Of a DNA stretch of 64,000 nucleotides, positions 52,532 to 60,574 are shown one piece after another. The DNA is from Treponema sp. (GTDB lineage Bacteria > Spirochaetota > Spirochaetia > Treponematales > Treponemataceae): positions 1 through 64,000 of the forward strand of contig JAEESN010000005.1 of NCBI GenBank assembly GCA_016286365.1, read 5' to 3'. The notes beneath the pieces are model-generated. The model was given only the letters and a program-made list of their open reading frames with translations. It was not told where the DNA came from and ran no database searches. The number at the start of each line of letters is the position of its first letter. Within the stretch, counting starts at the first letter, position 1. A program made the translations under genes and the position numbers.

Positions 52532-52935
52532 AAAAAATACTTCCGCAAAGAATCATGTTTTCTTCTAATTTTCTATTCGTATTTATAATATTGCTTATAT
52601 ATACAATTATGTTCTATGCGTACTTATAAAAACTCTCACGCAAAGAACCACATTTTGCATGTGCTATTCGTACTTATAAAATCGCTCCCGCAGAGAACCA
52701 CATTTTGCTCCACTAAGATGACGTTCCGCAAAATGTGAACCTCTGCTCCGCGATTTTATAAAACGGATATTATGAGGGTTGAAAAAATTGTGAACCTTTG
52801 CTCCGAGTTTTTATAAAACATATATTATGAATAATGAAAAAAATATGAATCTCTGCTTCGCGATTTTATAAAACGGATATATAAAGAAAGATGATTTGCA
52901 GGCGGTTTTATAATACGGATATTTTGCCGGTAAAG
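52532..52935. repeat. Head-to-head array of ~50-55 bp repeats around a long hairpin
   Basis: This holds most of the 512-bp gap after the RNB gene (52515-53026), in which I see no gene. Left units contain GAATC/GAACC at 52550, 52645 and 52695, with CGTACTTATAAAA before it. Right units, inverted, contain GAACC/GAATC at 52737, 52792 and 52847 (55 bp apart), each followed by a TGCTCCG-like word and ATTTTATAA; a fourth is truncated near 52889. The two halves meet in the hairpin at 52674-52761. Confidence 0.8.
52674..52761. repeat. Interrupted hairpin repeat, family member 2
   Basis: TTATAAAATCGC (52674-52685) pairs perfectly with 52750-52761. TCCC faces TCC. GCAGA (52690-52694) pairs with TCTGC (52742-52746). 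GAACC (52695-52699) faces GAACC (52737-52741). ACATTTTGC (52700-52708) pairs with GCAAAATGT (52728-52736). TCC (52709-52711) faces TCC (52725-52727). The apical loop is 13 nt. The order matches 8207-8305. Confidence 0.82.
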
Positions 52936-53026
52936 GAAAAATAATTTTATGTGTTTTTATGATATACTATCTTCTTTTGCGCGGGGGGAATTTGGAAGAG
53001 AATTGTTAAATTACAAGATTTTTTTT

Positions 53027-53428
53027 TCATTTTTTTTCTATTTTCGAAATTATCTGGCCGTTGTTATCAATTTCTTGAAGTAAATAAATCTTATTATTTA
53101 ATACAATATACTGGCTGATACATTTTTCTGATATCGGGGAAATATCTGTATTAACGGTTTGCTCATATATGTCTGTATTTAATTTTAGGGAACAGTTTCC
53201 GTCTTCGAGCAGGTTGAACATCATAGAAAAATTTTTACTATCATCTTTGATTGAAAAAGATGTAATCTGTCTGTTTTCACCTAATCGCAAATCTACATCT
53301 ATGGAACTATTTTCCGGATGTATAAGATATGAATCGTTTTTATTTTTTATTGCCAGATCGTCTTTACAACTATTCAAGAGAAAAAGAATAATTAAAATAA
53401 TTAAACTGGTCCATGTTTTTTTTATCAT
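53027..53428 (-). CDS. Small hypothetical lipoprotein
   Basis: The 133-residue product has a lipoprotein signal ending FLLNSC (about Cys21). The mature part is short, Asn/Asp/Ile-rich and has no recognised domain. GAGGTGATG precedes the ATG. It is the last gene of the AT-rich island between the repeat array and lepB, 60 nt after its neighbour. Confidence 0.6.
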   Translation of the reverse strand: MIKKTWTSLIILIILFLLNSCKDDLAIKNKNDSYLIHPENSSIDVDLRLGENRQITSFSIKDDSKNFSMMFNLLEDGNCSLKLNTDIYEQTVNTDISPISEKCISQYIVLNNKIYLLQEIDNNGQIISKIEKK

Positions 53429-53488
53429 ATCATCACCTCATAACCTTATTTATGATATTTCATTAGTCCACAAATCCTGACTTTATAA

Positions 53489-54034
53489 CTAAGAAAAAAT
53501 ACATTCCGTTATTACAAACCGGGCGGTGGGATTATTTTTCAGTAGGTTTGTTATAATTTCAATATGTGCAGGAGGAATAAAAAATTCTTCGTGATTAAGA
53601 ATGCGAAAATACCAGGATTTGATTTCTTTCTCTCCGTCGACTATTGAATATCTTATTGTGTCCGCATATTTATAATCATCACCGTAAATAAATAAGTCAA
53701 AAGTATCCGAAACTGAATACTTATACTCCGGAATAAAAAGCCCTACAGTAGCATTATCATCTTTGAGTTCTGCTTTGTAAATTTTATTTTTGCAGGTAAA
53801 TAAAATTCTTTCATCAGAAAAATCAATTCTTTGTTTTTTGATTTCTGGTTTGAATTCTTTATAGGCTTTTTTTAATTTTGAAGGAATGGTCCAGTAAGAA
53901 ATTTTTTCACCCGGCCAGATGCGAAAATACACATTCTTTTTATCCCTTCGAATTTCGAACGAAAACAAGAGATAAATTATTGCAAGAAAAATTAGTATCC
54001 TTTTTGTATAAATCTTCCAACACGATTTTTTCAT
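53489..54034 (-). CDS. Hypothetical protein with one membrane helix
   Basis: The 181-residue product has a single N-terminal hydrophobic helix (about 12-26, ILIFLAIIYLLFSF) and an otherwise soluble mixed alpha/beta body with many Tyr, Ile, Lys. No lipobox is seen. AAAGGAAAG precedes the ATG. It belongs to the island of small envelope genes and has no recognised family. Confidence 0.55.
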   Translation of the reverse strand: MKKSCWKIYTKRILIFLAIIYLLFSFEIRRDKKNVYFRIWPGEKISYWTIPSKLKKAYKEFKPEIKKQRIDFSDERILFTCKNKIYKAELKDDNATVGLFIPEYKYSVSDTFDLFIYGDDYKYADTIRYSIVDGEKEIKSWYFRILNHEEFFIPPAHIEIITNLLKNNPTARFVITECIFS

Positions 54035-54062
54035 AAACTTTCCTTTTTATATAATTATATAT

Positions 54063-54404
54063 TTACTCCGTAAATGGATTACGTATTGCAGTAACAAAAG
54101 CTCCTAAGAATATAAGAATTATAAAAATACAAAAAATAAAATAGAATATCAAAAACCCAATTTTGGGCAGCTTGTTAGTTCCGTTTTCCTTATTTTGTTT
54201 TATTGACTTTACTGATATAATGCCCTTAATCATCATACCTAGTGCAAAAATAATAAATAGAAAAATAAAAACCAATGAAACTATGTGCATTGTTTTTGCG
54301 CTAAAATGCTTAGACCCAAACAAAAAAAATAAAAAAATAAAAATGGGAAATAATCGATATAATATATTAATAATCACTGTAAAATATATCGAATTCTTTT
54401 TCAC
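54063..54404 (-). CDS. Small three-helix membrane protein
   Basis: The 113-residue product has about three hydrophobic helices (about 8-28, 41-62, 84-104). No family is recognised. Its start overlaps the stop of the upstream lipoprotein by 4 bp (ATGA), which suggests coupled translation and a working partnership. Confidence 0.55.
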   Translation of the reverse strand: MKKNSIYFTVIINILYRLFPIFIFLFFLFGSKHFSAKTMHIVSLVFIFLFIIFALGMMIKGIISVKSIKQNKENGTNKLPKIGFLIFYFIFCIFIILIFLGAFVTAIRNPFTE

Positions 54405-54856
54405 TCTTTAATTCCTTCTTTAGAAATTTTAAAACTGTATTCTTTTCCATCAATTTGTTCAAAATGCTGGGCTTCTTTGTGATCATTATTATATTGAATT
54501 ACCGTTCTGAAATTTTTATCAGCTTTTAAATCTAAGAAAGTATCTGATTTGGTCATATTTATAGCACAGGTATCTTCTTCATCATTTATCGCTTCTAATG
54601 AATAAAAATCTTCAGAAATAATTCCATTACATTTTTTTTCAAAATTATCGATAGAAAATTGCATTTCATTTTGTTCAGGAAAAAAGACAATTACTTTGTT
54701 GTTTGGCTGAATTAACTCAAGGTTTATGACCTTATCACCTTCGACTGTATAATTAATTTTACAATCATCCGAAAGATTTATTGTTTTAAAATTATTCCGC
54801 GAGCATCCACTAATAATAAAGATTATAAATATGTAAATTAAACACGATTTTTTCAT
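54401..54856 (-). CDS. Small hypothetical lipoprotein
   Basis: The 151-residue product has a lipoprotein signal ending IISGC (about Cys18). The body is acidic (NDEEDTCAINM, DNFEKKCNG) with two further Cys. GGGAGG precedes the ATG. It overlaps the three-helix membrane protein gene by 4 bp. Confidence 0.6.
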   Translation of the reverse strand: MKKSCLIYIFIIFIISGCSRNNFKTINLSDDCKINYTVEGDKVINLELIQPNNKVIVFFPEQNEMQFSIDNFEKKCNGIISEDFYSLEAINDEEDTCAINMTKSDTFLDLKADKNFRTVIQYNNDHKEAQHFEQIDGKEYSFKISKEGIKE

Positions 54857-54897
54857 AGCACTACCTCCCTACTCCACAATTTCATTTTCTCTTCCCA

Positions 54898-55953
54898 TTA
54901 AAACTTAAAAACATTTACCCAGGTTGTATCGGTGTAAGAGTCGTAAATCAGTAACAGATATGAATCGGAAGTTACAGTGAAAGCTCCGAGAACAGATTTT
55001 TTTTCATCAGGGAAAAGAACATCCTGTAAAATTATGTTTCCTGCTTTGTCTGTTTTTAAAACGGTTGTTGTGTATTCTGCATCTCCATCCCAGATTGTGT
55101 AAAAGGCTGTTGTGTAATCAGGACCCTCGTTATAACAGAGACAATCGTAATTAAAATATTTATCATCAAGATGATTTTCTTTTAAAAATTCTGCCTTAAA
55201 CTTTTCTACATCATCCCAGATTATTTTTTTAATCACAGGATTATTTTCTGTAACTTCCTTATTTTTTTTGCATAGTTCATAATAGTTTGGTTTAATGTTT
55301 GTATTGTGATTCTTTGGAATCTTATAATTCCCAGGAATTGCTGTGGAACTGTTGCGTTTATCTTCTTTGTCGGTACTGGAAATAGAAACTCCTTGCGAAG
55401 AATAAGAAATCACAGTAGAAAATCCGGCACCCACCAAAAGTTTTTCATCTTCTGAGACATGAATTCCTTTAATATAACCTCTAAGATATAATCCTTCCTG
55501 TTCATATTTTATGATTTTTACATGATCAAAAAATTTCTCTCTGCCTTCTTTTCCATAAAAATACAATTGTTCTGAGCGTACAGAATTTAATATTTTTAAT
55601 TCTTTATTTTCTTCTTCAAAAAGAATTACTAAATTTTTAAGAAGCTCGTTATGAGTTATTTTCTGATTTACACGATTATATCTAGCCTTAAGCTCAATGT
55701 AATCACGAGGACCTGCTTCCAACTCTATTTTTTGATTGAACATATGATTCAAATCCAAAAGTGTTACACGTAAAGTAAAATCCACTTCTTCATCAGAGAT
55801 ATCATCATCTATAAATACGTATATCTTATTACTGTATTCAGGATTTTCACAAATATAAGAATATCTTGCTTTTGTGCACGAAAAAAAGATTAAAGAAAAA
55901 AAGATAATCAGAAGACTTTTTATTAAATTACTCTGTTTTTTTATAATATACAT
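54898..55953 (-). CDS. Hypothetical lipoprotein, 351 residues
   Basis: This is the largest lipoprotein of the island, with a signal ending FFSC (about Cys26). The C-terminal part has repeated short beta-like blocks (YTTAFYTIWDGDAEYTTTVLK, GAFTVTSDSYLLLIYDSYTD) suggestive of a beta-propeller-like or sandwich fold. No family is recognised. AGGGAC precedes the ATG, and TATAAT lies about 30 nt upstream. Confidence 0.6.
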   Translation of the reverse strand: MYIIKKQSNLIKSLLIIFFSLIFFSCTKARYSYICENPEYSNKIYVFIDDDISDEEVDFTLRVTLLDLNHMFNQKIELEAGPRDYIELKARYNRVNQKITHNELLKNLVILFEEENKELKILNSVRSEQLYFYGKEGREKFFDHVKIIKYEQEGLYLRGYIKGIHVSEDEKLLVGAGFSTVISYSSQGVSISSTDKEDKRNSSTAIPGNYKIPKNHNTNIKPNYYELCKKNKEVTENNPVIKKIIWDDVEKFKAEFLKENHLDDKYFNYDCLCYNEGPDYTTAFYTIWDGDAEYTTTVLKTDKAGNIILQDVLFPDEKKSVLGAFTVTSDSYLLLIYDSYTDTTWVNVFKF

Positions 55954-56003
55954 TTTTTGTCCCTATATATTTAATTATAAAATAAGGTGGGCATCCTGTC
56001 CAA

Positions 56004-56570
56004 TTATCTTTTCTGCCTGATAAAACTTACCACACTATTAGCAGTTGGATATGAATCTATAGGAAAGAAAATGTCGAAAGTGCCCAGATGAATAAAATGT
56101 CCAAAGCCTGGTTCAGTTTGTATCTCTGGGTTTTTGATAATTTTTTGTAAATCTGCGAGACTTGTTTTTCCCTCTTCTATAACAGCAGAATTATATGTGA
56201 TTTTTTCATAAAAGACGGCATAGATTTTTTTAGTGTCCGGGGTGAATGAATGATCATCTGAAAATTGAAAAGCAATTTTTACATTTGTGTCGTCTATTTT
56301 GGAATTGTAATAAGGAAGAATTGTGCCAGAATCGCACATGATTAAACCGTCGCTAATTTTATTTACTAAATCTAGTTTCTTGGCAAAGTCATCATCGTCA
56401 TCTATAGGAACAAACACAACCCCGCGCTCTGCAACTTCTACGCTCTGTGTTATTTCATTTCTTTTTTCTTTATTTGAACAGCTGCAGAAAAAAAGACAAA
56501 GTCCCAGAGAAACGGTCATCAGTGAAATTAAAGAAATAAACTTTTTGTTTTTTAAAATACTGTTTTTCAT
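56004..56570 (-). CDS. Small hypothetical lipoprotein
   Basis: The 188-residue product has a lipoprotein signal ending FFCSC (about Cys31) and an acidic run of five Asp (PIDDDDDF). No family is recognised. GGAGGGAG precedes the ATG. It is the first gene of the island after lepB on the same strand, separated by 36 nt. Confidence 0.6.
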   Translation of the reverse strand: MKNSILKNKKFISLISLMTVSLGLCLFFCSCSNKEKRNEITQSVEVAERGVVFVPIDDDDDFAKKLDLVNKISDGLIMCDSGTILPYYNSKIDDTNVKIAFQFSDDHSFTPDTKKIYAVFYEKITYNSAVIEEGKTSLADLQKIIKNPEIQTEPGFGHFIHLGTFDIFFPIDSYPTANSVVSFIRQKR

Positions 56571-56606
56571 TTTTTTCTCTCCCTCCGATTTTCTTTTATA
56601 AACTGA

Positions 56607-58388
56607 TTATCTGTTTCTGACTTTTGCAGCTCTATTCAAAGGCCAGAATTTACAGATTGGTTTTCCTTCGATGAGTTTTTTGTTTATGTAAACTGGATCC
56701 ATATTAGAGTAATACATGATAGAAGAAGGATCCGAAGAAGTGATGTTCACAAGTTTATAACCTTTTCCGTGGCGTAAATCTTCTGAATTAAAGCGGTTAT
56801 CGCCCATCATAAAGTAACAGTTTTCCGGAATATAATCAGGCTCGCCGTTTTCTTTACATGCAGGGAATACAGGCATATTTCTCTGATCATTCTGGAGGAT
56901 GTAATTATTCAAGTTTTCAAAATCGGCCTGAACAGAAACAATATCAGGATGACCAATTACATCAGAGAAGAAATATCCTTTTGCAATCAATTTTGAATAT
57001 TCATAGAAGATTTTTGTCATGTCGTATTTGAACATAACGTTTAATCTGTAGTTAGCTTCGGCATACATATCTCTTGTCTGTTTTTTTGAAGCACACCATG
57101 AGGTTGCAAATTTTTCGAACCAGTTGAATCCATCTTTTGTTGTAAGAACATCCGAAGCAATTAAATCGATTGTTCTGTAAATGCCGTAAGAATTATACTC
57201 AGGAACTACGAACGCTGAATCTTCAAAAGTTGAATTCTTTTTAATCTGGGAAAGCATCTGTTCTATTTCTTTTTGAACTTCGTCAAGATTCAGGTTTCTT
57301 CTTGCTTCTTCTAAATCGAGCATTTTCTGATAAGGAAGATACATGATTTCTGTTCGTACGCTCTGCCCAGGCTTGAGGTTTGGAAGAATTGATTTTATAT
57401 CCCAGAGCGCATATTTTGAATCAATCTTCTGTGCCGTAAATTCCTGATTATCTTTTGTGCGCGCATACAAAGTTCCATCGAGCATTACAAGCTGTTCACC
57501 TTCTTCTCCACATATTCGTTTTACAAGAGGATCGTACTTCATATTTCCGTCTTCGTCGCGATTCAACTGAAGGCCGCTGAAAGAAAGCATGTATAGAAGA
57601 TGAGAAGTAACGCTCTGAATCTCTGATTTTCTGTCGATTGTATATTTTGGATTTCTTAAAACAACAACATCACCACGCTTATAATCTGTAAAATCCGGGA
57701 AGCCGATGTCTGTAAGAGGGAACTTTGGTCCGCAGTTGAATTTTGTAACGATTACCTTATCTCCAACCAAGAATTCTCCAACCATAGATTCTGAAGGAAT
57801 TACATAAAGCTGGAAAAAGAAAATCTGAAGAAGGAATACAAAGAAAACTGCCTGAACTAAAGCGTCTATCCATTCAAGAATTTCTATCACAACAAATCTT
57901 AAGCCCTTACCCTTTTCTGTTTTAACATAAGGAACAGCCCAATCTTTTGTGAGCGGAATAAATTTCTTTGGATTCATGTAATGACTGATGACGAGTGAAG
58001 AAATAAAAACTACAAGCCAGATTAAAACCGAAAGCGCATCAAACCATTTATAAGTTTCTGTCTTTCCTGCCCTTCTTAAAATAAACGAAAGAAGGAATAC
58101 ATAAGGAAGATACTGCGCAAGTCTTAAAAATACATTTGCGGGTTTTGCACTGTTGTTTTTAATCATCTTAAAAAATCCAAAATAAATGGATGCAACAGTG
58201 ATTGCAAGTGAAATCGGAAATGCTAAAAGCGAAATATCAGCATGAAAACTGATAGAAAAAATTGTAAAAAGAATTGCGCTTACAAATGCACAATAACAGC
58301 TGATTTTAAAGATTTTCTGTTCGTTCTGTGAAAAAAATAAAACGACTGGATTAGTTTTTTTGCTCTTCGAATTTTTTTTGTTACTCAT
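56607..58388 (-). CDS. lepB: Signal peptidase I, large form
   Basis: LepB cuts signal peptides from exported proteins at the outer face of the inner membrane. The 593-residue protein is about twice the usual size. It has about five hydrophobic helices (25-190), catalytic Ser201 in IPSESM, general-base Lys290 in LVKRICGEEGE, and the closing box MMGDNRFNSEDLRHG near 550. An insertion of about 200 residues separates the Lys motif from the last box. TATATT ends 6 nt before the ATG and there is no Shine-Dalgarno, so the message may be leaderless. Confidence 0.93.
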   Translation of the reverse strand: MSNKKNSKSKKTNPVVLFFSQNEQKIFKISCYCAFVSAILFTIFSISFHADISLLAFPISLAITVASIYFGFFKMIKNNSAKPANVFLRLAQYLPYVFLLSFILRRAGKTETYKWFDALSVLIWLVVFISSLVISHYMNPKKFIPLTKDWAVPYVKTEKGKGLRFVVIEILEWIDALVQAVFFVFLLQIFFFQLYVIPSESMVGEFLVGDKVIVTKFNCGPKFPLTDIGFPDFTDYKRGDVVVLRNPKYTIDRKSEIQSVTSHLLYMLSFSGLQLNRDEDGNMKYDPLVKRICGEEGEQLVMLDGTLYARTKDNQEFTAQKIDSKYALWDIKSILPNLKPGQSVRTEIMYLPYQKMLDLEEARRNLNLDEVQKEIEQMLSQIKKNSTFEDSAFVVPEYNSYGIYRTIDLIASDVLTTKDGFNWFEKFATSWCASKKQTRDMYAEANYRLNVMFKYDMTKIFYEYSKLIAKGYFFSDVIGHPDIVSVQADFENLNNYILQNDQRNMPVFPACKENGEPDYIPENCYFMMGDNRFNSEDLRHGKGYKLVNITSSDPSSIMYYSNMDPVYINKKLIEGKPICKFWPLNRAAKVRNR

Positions 58389-58394
58389 GATATT

Positions 58395-58400
58395 AATATA
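58395..58400 (-). promoter_or_regulatory. lepB -10 hexamer TATATT, 6 nt before ATG
   Basis: TATATT on the minus strand with six nt to the start codon; the -35 (GTTACA with an 18-nt spacer) is weak and lies in the end of the TatD gene. Confidence 0.4.
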
Positions 58401-58409
58401 ACAAATTTT

Positions 58410-59186
58410 TTAATCTTTTGTAACATGGTCTAAAAACATTCTTGTAAAATTAAGTTCCATTGCGCTGTAAAAATTTTCATCGGCCTGGCGGATATTTCGG
58501 GCACTTTCGTATATGCATTTTATATCTTCGAGCTTTGTATATCGTTCACCCCGGAGTGTCTGGAATGGAGCGTCGGTTTCTAAAAGGAGATTTTGTTCGG
58601 GAAGATTTTTTACACAGTCAATCACTTTTTTGTTATTGTTCATCATCTGTTTTCCAAAGCTGAAAAAGCAGTTTATATTTCTGGATATAAGTGAGTTTGC
58701 TTCTATTAAAGTTCCCATAAAAGAGTGAAACAAAACAGACGGGAGTTTTTTTAATTTCCCCGAATATTCAAAAAGCTTGTGATTAGCTTTCCGGCAGTGT
58801 ACGACAAGAGGTTTATTATAAAAAAGGGCAAGTTCCAGTTGTATGTTAAACATCTCTTCCTGTTTTACAGCCTGGGCCTTAAACTCCTCTGTAAAATAAT
58901 CAAAGCCTGCTTCGCCTATTGCTTTTATACCAGATGCCGGATCTTTTAAAAGGTGTTCAAGATAATCAGCATTTTCTTTTATATCTATATATTCTGCGCT
59001 CTGGGGATGAAGACCAAACGAAAGAACTCCGCAAGTTTTATCTTTAAAAAATTCTTTCTGGGTTTCCCACTCTTTTATTGAATGCGCACAGGTACATCCC
59101 ATCCACTTTTCCGGCACAGAAGGGAAATCCAGCAGGTGAAAATGCGCATCGCAGAAAGTAAAATTTTTTAAAGATTTTTCTAACAT
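58410..59186 (-). CDS. TatD-family metal-dependent DNase
   Basis: TatD hydrolases are 3'-5' nucleases with a TIM-barrel fold and two metals. The 258-residue product has all ligands: HFH in DAHFHLLDF, Glu in GEAGFDYF, His in VVHCRK, His in LFHSFMG and Asp in LETDAPFQ. The start is set at 59186: TATAAT ends 7 nt upstream and the conserved body begins there. The longer in-frame start at 59237 would pass through this promoter. No Shine-Dalgarno is seen. Confidence 0.9.
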   Translation of the reverse strand: MLEKSLKNFTFCDAHFHLLDFPSVPEKWMGCTCAHSIKEWETQKEFFKDKTCGVLSFGLHPQSAEYIDIKENADYLEHLLKDPASGIKAIGEAGFDYFTEEFKAQAVKQEEMFNIQLELALFYNKPLVVHCRKANHKLFEYSGKLKKLPSVLFHSFMGTLIEANSLISRNINCFFSFGKQMMNNNKKVIDCVKNLPEQNLLLETDAPFQTLRGERYTKLEDIKCIYESARNIRQADENFYSAMELNFTRMFLDHVTKD

Positions 59187-59193
59187 ATTTTTT

Positions 59194-59199
59194 ATTATA
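59194..59199 (-). promoter_or_regulatory. TatD-gene -10 hexamer TATAAT, 7 nt before ATG
   Basis: A perfect TATAAT on the minus strand ends 7 nt before the ATG at 59186. The -35 is weak (TGGCAA, 16-nt spacer). Confidence 0.45.
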
Positions 59200-59276
59200 T
59201 CCGAAAATAAAGTAATTGCCAGGAAGTAATCCGACATAAAATATAGAAATAAATCATTTTTAGAAGGGGAAAAAAA

Positions 59277-59489
59277 ATGAAAAGCTATACACTTAAAAGC
59301 ATTGGAAAAAACACTGATTATATGACTATCGTCCGCGAAATGGAAGATGGATTTGTTGTAAAAATTGTCCGCGATATGGACGGCTACGAAGATGTAAAAA
59401 CTGATTACATCTCTAAAGAACTCTTCGACAGCTGCCTTAGAACAGGCTATCTTACAGAAATAAAAGAAAAAGTTGCAGTTAACGCTTAA
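59277..59489 (+). CDS. Small acidic/basic hypothetical protein
   Basis: The 70-residue product has no signal or membrane segment and appears to be a compact alpha/beta protein (DYMTIVREMEDGFVVKIVRDMDGYEDVKTDYI). AGAAGGGG supports the start. It stands alone with its own terminator. No family is recognised. Confidence 0.65.
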   Translation: MKSYTLKSIGKNTDYMTIVREMEDGFVVKIVRDMDGYEDVKTDYISKELFDSCLRTGYLTEIKEKVAVNA

Positions 59490-59523
59490 TTGCGAAAACT
59501 GAAAAAGCCTCCTTTTTTTGATA

Positions 59524-59572
59524 AAACCGTGCAGTTTTTCTGATATGGATTTTCTGCACGGTTTCTTTTTTT
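59524..59572 (+). terminator. Strong terminator after the 70-residue gene
   Basis: AAACCGTGCAG (59524-59534) and CTGCACGGTTT (59554-59564) form a perfect 11-bp stem followed by a T-run to 59572. It overlaps the end of miaA and could also end that gene. Confidence 0.88.
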
Positions 59573-60506
59573 AAACTCTTTTCTGTCCGCTGATTAATTT
59601 AAGCGCTTCTTCTATGCGCTCTTTTTTGTCAGGCACCGGTTTAAGCCAGTTGATTGTAACACCTTTTTTTTCCATCATGCGAAACCAGGTTTCCTGCCGC
59701 TTTGCAAACTGTCTTATGGCAATAAAAAGTTTTTCTGTCATCTCTTCCTGGCTTTTGTATTTTCCTTCAAGGTATTCGGAGCAGAAGCGGTATTCAAGAC
59801 CGAGTTTTTCCAGGCGCTCAAAACTGATTCCGCTTTCGTGTATTTCTTTTACTTCGTCTATCATCCCTTCGGCAATTCTTTCTTCCAGACGGCGGCGGAT
59901 ATTTTCCCACATAAGGGGACGAGGAAGTGTTGTTCCTATTATGAATGGTTTTATGTCTGGGCGCGAAGAAGAAGTTGTGTCATATCCTGCTTTTTTTGCT
60001 TCGATGATTTCTATTGCCTTAATAAGCCTTTCTCTTTCCTGTAAGTCTGCCATAACATGTAAGACAGGCTGATCTTTTAAAACCCTTTTTCCAAGTTCTT
60101 CCAGGCTTAAACCTTCAAGCTCCTTACGAAGCTCTTTATTTTCGGGGATGTTTACAAGTTCATAATTTCGGACAATGGAATCTAAATACATCCCTGTTCC
60201 GCCAACTATTACCGGAAGCCTTCCCCTCTCCTGTATTTCTTTAAATGCCTTATAAAAATCTTTCTGGTAGTCGTAAACTGTGTATTCTGCAGGAAGGTCA
60301 ATTATGTCTATTAAATGATATGGAATTATTTTACCGTCGACCTCGTATTCATCAAGATCTTTTCCGGAGCCTATGTTGAGTTTTCTGTATGTCTGGCGTG
60401 AATCTGCCGAGATGATTTCTCCGTCTAAAGCGTCCGCAACGGCAACTCCGATCGAAGTCTTTCCCACAGCAGTCGGTCCAAGAACTATTATGCAGTTATA
60501 TTCCAT
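59571..60506 (-). CDS. miaA: MiaA, tRNA dimethylallyltransferase
   Basis: MiaA adds an isopentenyl group to A37 of tRNAs that read UNN codons. The 311-residue protein has the P-loop GPTAVGKTS (10-18), ISADSRQTYRKLNIGSGK, the dimethylallyl/tRNA block IPYHLIDIIDLPAEYTVYDY and VVGGTGMYLDSIV, and the C-terminal QFAKRQETWFRM. All core motifs are present. No strong ribosome site is visible; TATAGT is very close to the ATG. Confidence 0.95.
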   Translation of the reverse strand: MEYNCIIVLGPTAVGKTSIGVAVADALDGEIISADSRQTYRKLNIGSGKDLDEYEVDGKIIPYHLIDIIDLPAEYTVYDYQKDFYKAFKEIQERGRLPVIVGGTGMYLDSIVRNYELVNIPENKELRKELEGLSLEELGKRVLKDQPVLHVMADLQERERLIKAIEIIEAKKAGYDTTSSSRPDIKPFIIGTTLPRPLMWENIRRRLEERIAEGMIDEVKEIHESGISFERLEKLGLEYRFCSEYLEGKYKSQEEMTEKLFIAIRQFAKRQETWFRMMEKKGVTINWLKPVPDKKERIEEALKLISGQKRV

Positions 60507-60574
60507 ACACTATATTCCAAACAAAATCCCGTGAATTAATTCAAACATTTTCGTCATGCATTCACACAAGGAGT

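Noticed and set aside
52532-52935. CRISPR array
   Set aside because: Units are inverted around a centre, decay outward, and have no unique spacers of constant length; no cas genes are near.
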